In this document: piece after piece, positions 57,329-64,000 of the stretch
Layout of the letters: every line of letters begins with the position of its first letter
How positions within the stretch are numbered: position 1 is the first letter of the stretch
Assembly: GCA_023313575.1 (NCBI GenBank)
Contig: JAJTTP010000003.1
Location: 2,232,001 to 2,296,000 of the forward strand
Reading direction: 5' to 3'
Source of the DNA: Eutypella sp. D-1
Lineage: Eukaryota; Ascomycota; Sordariomycetes; Xylariales; Diatrypaceae
Length of the DNA: 64,000 bases
Made by a program: the position numbers and the translations under genes
The notes under the pieces: model-generated
What the model was told of the DNA's origin: nothing
The model's database searches: none
What the model saw: only the letters and a program-made list of their open reading frames with translations

Positions 57329-59434
57329 TCATATTATAGTAACAATTTTCTGGCTTGAATTCTCGAAGAGCTCCCCAACTGGGTCTATAGGAGGTGGCCT
57401 TGCCCCTTGTAAGATGGCCCCGATTCTTTCAAAGCAATCATTCGATGTAGGGCTCTCTATCAAGACGAGTGATACCAAGTAGTCTGTGCTGCCTTCTTGT
57501 ATACGACTCATACGAAGACAGAAGACGTCTGCACCGTGATGATCCATTAGGTAATCCGTCTTGACTTCGAGACGTAGGTGGCGGACTAGGACATAATGCA
57601 CTATCGTGTCGACCCCATCGCGAACCTCCAGGGCGCGTTCGAGCACACCCTTTTGAAGTAGACCCGATATTGTGAGCGTGCCGCTCGCAATGGACCCAAA
57701 CTCGTCGACAGCCGTCCAGCGAACGTCGCACTTTTCGATGGTGCTGTAATGCTCGTAAGGAGGCCTCTCGACGAGGAACTCCGCATCCTCCGAGTCCGGA
57801 TCGCTGTACAAGATTTGATCAAAGTACAGCACGTGGGTCTCCACGCTGGCCCATGACCAGGACGGGGCGACCATGGGATGGGGCCTCGCTTTCCTGCCGG
57901 TCGGTGTCTGGACCGACCAGAGCAGGTCGTCATTGAGCGTGTCCTCCCATATTCCCGCAAGGTATCTTGATTTCCTTTGGGAAGCCATGTCCTTTGCCAA
58001 CCCGCCGATGGCCGGCAGCCGATCCTTGGACTTGGTGAGGAACAGTGCAGAGTAGGAACAAATCATCGTGCGCCACAAACGAGCCTGTTGGTACACAACT
58101 TCGGGTGAAGTATCCCCTTCCTGCTGCTGCTGCCAGTGAGTATCCAGTGCATCGCCATGCTCGATCTTTATAACCGCTATCGGACTTGCTGACGCCCCGT
58201 GCATCCAGATCCCCTCGCACTCACATTGGATGTGAGACCGGCATTCGAAGAAGGCCTCGTAGCGTCCGAAATGAAGTACGCGCGTAGAGAGCATGCGCTC
58301 TTGGTAAACCCAGGCCCTAGTCATCAAGGCGTGATGCACCACCGTAGCATACCCCGGGACATCCTTGGAGCTGTAGTCCTGGACCACTTCTACGTGATGA
58401 TCAATCCGTTCTCGGAAGTGGAGACAGTAGTCTTCGCCGCCCGGCGTCTTGCCCGATATCTTGACATCCTCGTTCGCAGAGAACAATCCCCCGTAGCCAT
58501 TATTAGAGTGGGTCGCGGCGATCGTCAGATGGCCCTGGCTGTACACGGAGGCCATCTTCGCGGACTCGACCTCCCAGTCTCGAAGGCTGTCTTGGAGGAT
58601 GCAGAGCGAGTCGATCCATATGTAACGGAAGCCGAGGGTTCTGGTGAACAAGATGGCGTCCTGGAAGGTCTTTGACAGGTCCCCCCACGCTATGCTCCGC
58701 TTGCGCTCCTCCAGCGTCCCGGTCTCGGTCGTGATGGTCTGGGCCTTACCCCAGCAGTGGCTGAGGCAGAGATACTTACTCCTCGCACCGTTGGTCTCGA
58801 CCAGTCTAACAACACCATCGTCAAGACCGACATCCACCACCCGCGTCGGAAGCGTCGGGTTCTCGGGAGACTCACAAAAGTCGTGTGAGACAATGCACCC
58901 CGCGATCCAGCCCTTGATGGTGGCCAGCGCCGCATCAGAGTCGGTCCGTGGCGACGTGATCCGGGAGACGGGTATGTAGTCCCACTCATCCGGCATGGGG
59001 CAGTCGACGCTCTCAGTGACGAACATCTCAATCTCGAACTTCCGCCCGTCCGCCATGCGGAAAACGAGTTCCTTATCCGTGGCCGCATCGTCGACGTCCT
59101 CGAGGGAGTGCGGGTAGTAGAAGCGCAGGACGCCCTCGACGATATCCTCCTCCTCGACGCCGTGCTGCCGGAAGCACCCCCGGCAGCCAGCCAGGATGAT
59201 ATCACAGCAATAGCATGATCTCGCAGATGCCTCCAGATCAACCCAGCTGAACCTGGGGCTAATGTGATTGCGGGTGCCCCGCCGAGCACCGGACTCGGAT
59301 CTGGACGCTATTTTCCATTTGCCCTGGAACTGATTGCAAATGGTGCACGTTAGCCTTGACGTTTCTTCCACTCGCCCCGGGCCTGACAAGCCTGTCACGA
59401 TGTCCCCTACAGTATGATCAACAAGTAGAAACAT
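57329..59434 (-). CDS. HET domain protein 2 with N-terminal cysteine cluster
   Basis: 701-aa intronless HET protein. The core around YLCLSHCWGKAQTI (221-234) and FRYIWIDSLCILQD (269-282), then WEVESAKMASVYSQGHLTIAA (287-307), is the classic signature. RAWVYQERMLSTRVLHF is the usual distal motif. The N-terminal 90 residues hold C30/C33 (CTIC), CYCC (74-77) and CRGC (84-87), a spacing compatible with a small metal-binding module, common in this long HET class. The first ATG is 59434 (MFLLVDHTVG); the frame begins three codons earlier with GTG. No breaks. Divergent from the GNAT gene, about 1 kb away. Role in incompatibility is inferred from the family. Confidence 0.93.
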   Translation of the reverse strand: MFLLVDHTVGDIVTGLSGPGRVEETSRLTCTICNQFQGKWKIASRSESGARRGTRNHISPRFSWVDLEASARSCYCCDIILAGCRGCFRQHGVEEEDIVEGVLRFYYPHSLEDVDDAATDKELVFRMADGRKFEIEMFVTESVDCPMPDEWDYIPVSRITSPRTDSDAALATIKGWIAGCIVSHDFCESPENPTLPTRVVDVGLDDGVVRLVETNGARSKYLCLSHCWGKAQTITTETGTLEERKRSIAWGDLSKTFQDAILFTRTLGFRYIWIDSLCILQDSLRDWEVESAKMASVYSQGHLTIAATHSNNGYGGLFSANEDVKISGKTPGGEDYCLHFRERIDHHVEVVQDYSSKDVPGYATVVHHALMTRAWVYQERMLSTRVLHFGRYEAFFECRSHIQCECEGIWMHGASASPIAVIKIEHGDALDTHWQQQQEGDTSPEVVYQQARLWRTMICSYSALFLTKSKDRLPAIGGLAKDMASQRKSRYLAGIWEDTLNDDLLWSVQTPTGRKARPHPMVAPSWSWASVETHVLYFDQILYSDPDSEDAEFLVERPPYEHYSTIEKCDVRWTAVDEFGSIASGTLTISGLLQKGVLERALEVRDGVDTIVHYVLVRHLRLEVKTDYLMDHHGADVFCLRMSRIQEGSTDYLVSLVLIESPTSNDCFERIGAILQGARPPPIDPVGELFENSSQKIVTII

Positions 59435-60441
59435 GCTCTTCACCCCTTTGTTCTGTACGCCGGGGCACCTAGTGAATAGAAGGGGGAAATGACGATTATA
59501 TACCCTGAAAATAATAAGAAATAATGTCTACTATTTAACGTATCCAATCATATTCCAATTCACCCACAGTCAGCGCTAACTAGATGCATTATTCCATGAG
59601 CTGATTGTGAGGCCCGTCACACTGTAGCACCCGGCTCACGGCCTGCCAAATTCAGATAGTGTTGAAGAAGACGATGTAATGAAAGAATGTTTCTGGTGGG
59701 TAGATCGGGAACAGTTGGTTTAAATCTACTATAACCAGTGGTCTTGCATAGATGTGCCCTTGTAGATGTAACAAGTCTCTCAATTGATACCCTAGAAGAA
59801 GTGAGCCATACCAACTAAGACGGCGCGCGTTTCGGAGCCAATTGAATACAAGCATAAACAGAAAACCCCCCTGTCCATGGCAGTACTAGAATGCGATGTA
59901 TGTTGATAACTGTGTATGCATCTCCGATGACATACATCAATCTATCAGAGCATAGATCCTCAAGGTTTATCGACGGATGCGGCGAATCGGGGGACTGCTG
60001 GTAGGCCACTAGCTATACTGGAGGGAACTGCAACCTCCAATTATGTAGCGAGTCGTATATACTTGGATCCTTCGACCACCCGTGACTGAACAGCATGAGG
60101 CATTGAATAACTACTACCTAGGTACTTATGTACGTAGCCATAGCTTGCATTTGCTCCACACCATGCTATATCGATCAGGTACGGATTAAAAGGTGGCATT
60201 CCCATGTTATTAGAGAAGAAACTACTCCTCACTTGGTATAATTCTTGCCGTAGCTAATGGCTGTCGCGTGGGTCAGCGTCCTGCATTGTGACTCATGGGG
60301 CTCCGATAGCTTCCATTCTGTACGGAAGTGACTAGGCGCTACTAGTTTATATAAACCCCGTCCAGGAAGACTTCGCGGGAAGCACATGTACGAACATTTG
60401 TATCATATACGGCATTACGTTCTTGTTACTTACCTAGCATC
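59435..60441. promoter_or_regulatory. Divergent intergenic region between HET 2 and GNAT
   Basis: About 1 kb shared by two divergent genes. It carries a CCTAGGTAC repeat at about 60117-60125. A CA/TA-rich stretch precedes the GNAT ATG. No other gene. Confidence 0.45.
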
Positions 60442-61218
60442 ATGTCTGGAGAGGTAGCGCTCGGTGTCCCGGTTGCTTCGCATCCGGCCAAGAGGCCCGA
60501 GAGAAAGACGATCGAGGGTCGCTGCGCAAAGCTTGTGCCTATTTCAGAATCGCATATCCCCTCGCTGTACCGGCACTTATGCGACGCAGCTAACGCCTCG
60601 GTATGGGCATACATGTGGGTGGGACCGTTTGACTCCGAGGACGAGTTCGGGGCGTACATCAGGTCAATCATCGGGTCCGAGAATCTGGTATATTACACAG
60701 TGGTAACAACGCAGGCGCTACCGGGCCCGGCGGAGGTGCCGGCAGAGACGGCGGTCGGGTACCTGTCGCTCGGGCGGATTGACCCGCCGAACCGCTCGGT
60801 GGAGGTCGGGGACGTGACGTTCTCAGCGTGCCTGCAGCGCACGACGGCGGCGACGGAGGCGCTATATCTCGCGATGCGGTACGCGGTCGAGGACCTTGGG
60901 AATCGGCGCCTCGAGTGGCGATGCGACTCACTGCACGCCAAGAGCCGGCGCGCCGCAGAGCGCCTGGGCTTCAGTTATGAAGGTCTGTTCCGGAAGTTCA
61001 AGATCTTCCGCGGCAGGAACAGGGACACCGTCTGGTACTCCGTCACGGACGACGACTGGACTGGGACGTCGGATGATGGGGTGCCCGAGAACCAGGGGGT
61101 AGGGCTGCGGACCATGTTCGATGCCTGGCTCGATCCTAGTAATTTCGTGGATGGAAAGCAGGTCAGGTCTTTAGAGAAGATCCGGGAGGATCTCAAAGCC
61201 AAAGGAGCAGAGAAATAG
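60442..61218 (+). CDS. GNAT-family N-acetyltransferase (RimJ/RimL-like)
   Basis: 258-aa single-exon acetyltransferase of the GCN5-related fold, RimJ/RimL subgroup. The N-terminus includes GRCAKLVPISESHIPSLYRHL, WAYMWVGPF and GYLSLGRIDPPNRSVEVGDVTF. The acetyl-CoA region shows EALYLAMRYAVEDLGNRRLEWRCDSLHAKSRRAAERLGFSYEG, ending in RNRDTVWYSVTDDDW. All expected conserved parts are present and unbroken. Fungal relatives act on small molecules or N-termini; the substrate is unknown. The sequence around the ATG is CATCATG. Divergent to HET gene 2. Confidence 0.93.
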   Translation: MSGEVALGVPVASHPAKRPERKTIEGRCAKLVPISESHIPSLYRHLCDAANASVWAYMWVGPFDSEDEFGAYIRSIIGSENLVYYTVVTTQALPGPAEVPAETAVGYLSLGRIDPPNRSVEVGDVTFSACLQRTTAATEALYLAMRYAVEDLGNRRLEWRCDSLHAKSRRAAERLGFSYEGLFRKFKIFRGRNRDTVWYSVTDDDWTGTSDDGVPENQGVGLRTMFDAWLDPSNFVDGKQVRSLEKIREDLKAKGAEK

Positions 61219-61624
61219 TTGATTGCGTTCTAACTATCTACAAGACGGTGAGGATGTCAAGATGGGTTACTACACACCGCTCTTGTTTCGCGCGCAATGC
61301 TCCTTATCATGCCACCTGCTCGTACCACATACTACATATTTAGAGAATATATCATACCATGGATAAAAAGCGAATTATTTGTGTACACAGTCTGCATTGT
61401 TGGCGGGAGCGGCCCCAAAAACTACGCACAGCGAAGTCGTTTACATCCATCCTCCTTTCTATGAAGGCAATATGGCTATATAGTGGTTCCGGTTAAGTTG
61501 AACCCCACAACTTCCCCAGACCAAGCCAGCGCTATAGTTCATTAGCTTCATCATTATAAAGGGCTAAGCATTACCTTTCAGCTTGGCGATCGGCCAACAT
61601 TTTCCAAGCTGGAGTGGGTCGAAG
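61219..61624. other. Intergenic after GNAT
   Basis: 406 nt, no feature seen; presumed 3' UTR of the GNAT gene at the left. Confidence 0.45.
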
Positions 61625-62073
61625 TTGGTAATTTGGAATTATGTTCAGAAACAACGATGCACTCGCCTTCAAGTCGCCTACGAAGATATCATGTAGCAAA
61701 TCCGGAAGTGGGGTATACGCTGCAAGGGGGAATGCGGCGCTCCATATGAGCCGAACGAGATCGAGGAGCTTGAGATGAACTTCAATGATCTACACTTCAG
61801 TGATTGTACGAGTCTATAGCTACCAGGCACCGGGGACCTTCTTGGCGTAAGAATATACAAGACTGATGACTCTTGCTTGCGCTACTGGCCATCTACCAAA
61901 ACCGCGACTGGGGCATGTTTGACAAGGACGATGTGAAGTACGGCGATTGCATGCCGTTCCCAGACAACGATTACGAGTGTGGCACCGCTGTTGGTCGTGC
62001 GGAGGGGTACCGCAAGCTGCGGTGTATCATAGACTATACCGTGGATGACCTCAACGGCAATCTCCCCGACTAA
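61625..62073 (+). pseudogene. Broken cysteine-rich small protein relic
   Basis: Two adjoining frames together look like the remains of one small cysteine-rich protein of unknown family. In the first frame (about 61625-61905) protein-like sequence with several Cys is cut by TAG at 61694-61696 and at 61817-61819. The coding-like part then shifts frame near 61890-61900 and continues to a TAA at 62071-62073 with Cys residues spaced as in the first part. No intact ATG or signal peptide is evident for the start. Both TAG codons are in CAG-like context, which would suit C-to-T decay. Function unknown; no attempt is made to restore it. Confidence 0.45.
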
Positions 62074-63689
62074 GACACAAAACTGCGCTTCTCTTCACTG
62101 ATCCACGGACTTTTTTGATGGATACCGAGCAGAAGTCTGGGCCTTTTCATTGCCTTGTAGTGAAGGTAGGATCCGATATAGTTCGAAAACAGGTTCTTTT
62201 TCATAGTCCAATCTACCATTTCTTTTACCTGAGAAGTGAAGTGGAATAGGGCCCCGTGAGTGACGGAAGCGGCTGATATTTGATTGGAATGTGAGTGTGA
62301 CAGAGATCAGAGAGCAGTAACCCCGCAAGTTGAAACCTCGCTCCTGTTTTGGGCTTGAGCGATAGAAGACGGGATCCCATAATCAATCGACACACATGTG
62401 ATATCTATAACGACGCTCGAAGGTATGACGTAGATCGGATATCAGCTTGGTAGTATATGAATCGATCTATGGAAATTAGAGGGGGAATTCAACACCTTCG
62501 CATAACTGAATGAATGTGATAATGAGAAGCACCTTAAACATTCATTTATTAGGTCGGCAAAAACCCTCGGTGCGTTCACTCGAATAAAAATGTATATTGT
62601 GGGAGAGGTACTCGAAACCAAAGCGTTGTGTCGTAGACCTCTATCCATACATACATAGTTGTATGGCTCAGAACCTCACTTTGGCTGAAACTCTACGTGC
62701 TATCCCACTGATAGGTCTAACTCGATGTTTTTAACCAGCCATCTTTTCGGATTTGATAAAGGGCCCTATTCGATGAAGCATCTAATGTACTTCGAAGAGC
62801 CCCGGTACTTAACCACTGAGGTTGCATCACAGCTGCCGTAACTGAGATACCTGGACCTGTCAAGCCTGTGTACATAGGATTGCATACACGATGAGGTAAA
62901 CTGCCGATAACTTCATATAAACTGTGAGAGGGTGTTAACATTGGAAATTGCCAATGTAGATAAGGAAGTTTGGGGTATCGCATGGAAGTAGGTATGTTAT
63001 GTAACCTCCAGATTGTGTCTCGTGCTCAGGTGACGTATGAAAGTCTACTCCAGCGTTCTGGTTACATGGTAACTAAGTGGTAAAGTATACTTAGGTACCT
63101 CCCTACCAGTACCCACCTGGGCAGTTGCCCATACCTACCTAGTAGTATGGACTTGTCGCACACTGACCATAGCGAACTCGGGACGTAACAGCAGCTGGCG
63201 CTTGCACCTGACTTTCGTTATGTACCAAGCGACCAACCGTCGTCCCATCCTTTCATCGCGTTTCTAGTGAGACCTTAAAGGGCTACTTCCCGTTCTACAC
63301 TGATTAATCAACCTTGGAACACCTTCACTTTAACTATCATTTTGGCTTTCTCTCCTTCTCAATCTCAACTTTATTTACATACATACACACATACCTAACC
63401 TTGAAATTAACCATCTCAAGTGAGGTCTACTTCATTACCTATCTCAGTACTTCTCACCTGCCTGCCACCGTTTTGAATACCTACCTGGTACGCGTGTGTA
63501 CCGAAAATATCATCGTAAATTTTATCGTAATAGTTATTGTTAGCGCTGGATATCTGCATCTGCCATTATAGGTTCCCGTCGCTGTCTCATTATTAAACAT
63601 AAACAGCATATTAAGCATATTCGGAACCTCAACCTGACATCCTACATCCTACGTCCTACCTACCTACCTAAGTACTACTCTCACTTAGT
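62074..63689. promoter_or_regulatory. Intergenic / promoter of the VAM7-like gene
   Basis: 1.6 kb. The right 350 nt are AC/CT-rich with CATACATACACACATACC and CCTACCTACCTACC stretches before the ATG, typical promoter or leader. CCTAGGTA-type repeats at about 63090-63145. No other gene. Confidence 0.45.
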
Positions 63690-64000
63690 ATGCGACAAGT
63701 CATGGCGCCACCCGCCGAAATAACAATCCCAACTACCTCCCTTCATACGCCTGCCGACGGTTCTAAGCCATATACTCTCTACAATATCACTCTGCGTCTA
63801 CCATTGCGCACCTTCGTCGTTCAGAAGCGTTACTCCGATTTTGCCACTCTTCATCAAACTCTCACATCCACCGTCGGCGCCGCGCCGCCCGCTCCCTTAC
63901 CTGCCAAATCTTGGCTCAAGTCTACCGTCACATCCCCCGAACTTACGGAAGACCGTCGCCGAGGCTTCGAGGCCTACCTTCGAGCCATCGCTGAATCCCC
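63690..64000 (+). CDS. VAM7: VAM7-like PX-domain SNARE, 5' part only
   Basis: The gene runs off the right edge. Its first 103 codons encode a PX domain beginning APPAEITIPTT, YTLYNITLRLPL and FVVQKRYSDFATLHQTL, followed by the basic RKGFEAYL-like block (RRGFEAYLRAIAESP), which fits the vacuolar t-SNARE VAM7, a phosphoinositide-3-phosphate-binding SNARE in vacuole fusion. The SNARE coil lies outside the window, so the assignment rests on the PX domain. Two in-frame ATGs at 63690 and 63702; family members start at the second (MAPP). Confidence 0.85.
   Translation, partial: MRQVMAPPAEITIPTTSLHTPADGSKPYTLYNITLRLPLRTFVVQKRYSDFATLHQTLTSTVGAAPPAPLPAKSWLKSTVTSPELTEDRRRGFEAYLRAIAES

Overview
The window is nuclear DNA of a filamentous ascomycete, most likely a sordariomycete. 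Evidence: short GT-AG introns (51-142 nt) with CTAAC or CTGAC branch sites, two large HET-domain incompatibility-type genes, a Pezizomycotina-type 7TM-RGS protein, a spliced tRNA gene, and intergenic DNA strewn with CCTAGGTA/GTACCTAC-type short repeats. Order-level placement (Xylariales-like) is an impression only. Coding sequence looks richer in GC than the long intergenic stretches.

Layout. 0-7 kb: secreted HNH nuclease (-), small GGCT/AIG2-like protein (+), HET protein 1 (+), and a membrane-anchored CALB-like lipase (-) convergent with it. 7-16 kb, mostly housekeeping: tRNA pseudouridine synthase PUS1 (+), an acidic Q-rich protein with weak Mediator-Med22 resemblance (-), and a five-exon HAM1-type lipid-binding-like protein (-). 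16-25.5 kb, accessory: 3.8 kb without genes, an SDR lacking the catalytic Tyr/Lys, a decayed medium-chain reductase, a GST interrupted by one nonsense codon, an orphan ORF and an F-box protein. 25.5-33.7 kb: an AT-rich stretch with nested inverted repeats, a four-exon orphan, and the DEAD-box ribosome-assembly helicase DRS1 (+). 33.7-44.3 kb: secreted DUF1996 protein (+), secreted pepsin-like protease (-), actin-patch phosphatidate phosphatase APP1 (-), tRNA-Gln(UUG) with intron (+), and QCR8 of respiratory complex III (-). 44.3-57 kb: 7TM-RGS protein (-), a 4.2 kb gene-poor gap, EB1/Mal3 microtubule plus-end protein (+), a chromodomain protein (+), and an SRPK-like kinase with a C-terminal membrane span (-). 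57-64 kb: HET protein 2 (-), GNAT acetyltransferase (+), a broken cysteine-rich ORF, and the start of the PX-SNARE gene VAM7 running off the right edge.

No single operon-like system is visible. Core genes (PUS1, DRS1, QCR8, EB1, APP1, VAM7) alternate with accessory islands that hold HET genes, secreted enzymes and decaying genes. Exon borders were placed by hand from splice signals, reading-frame phase and remembered family sequence. Every spliced model given here sums to a whole number of codons. Several long reading frames begin at a non-ATG codon; in those cases I took the first supported ATG.
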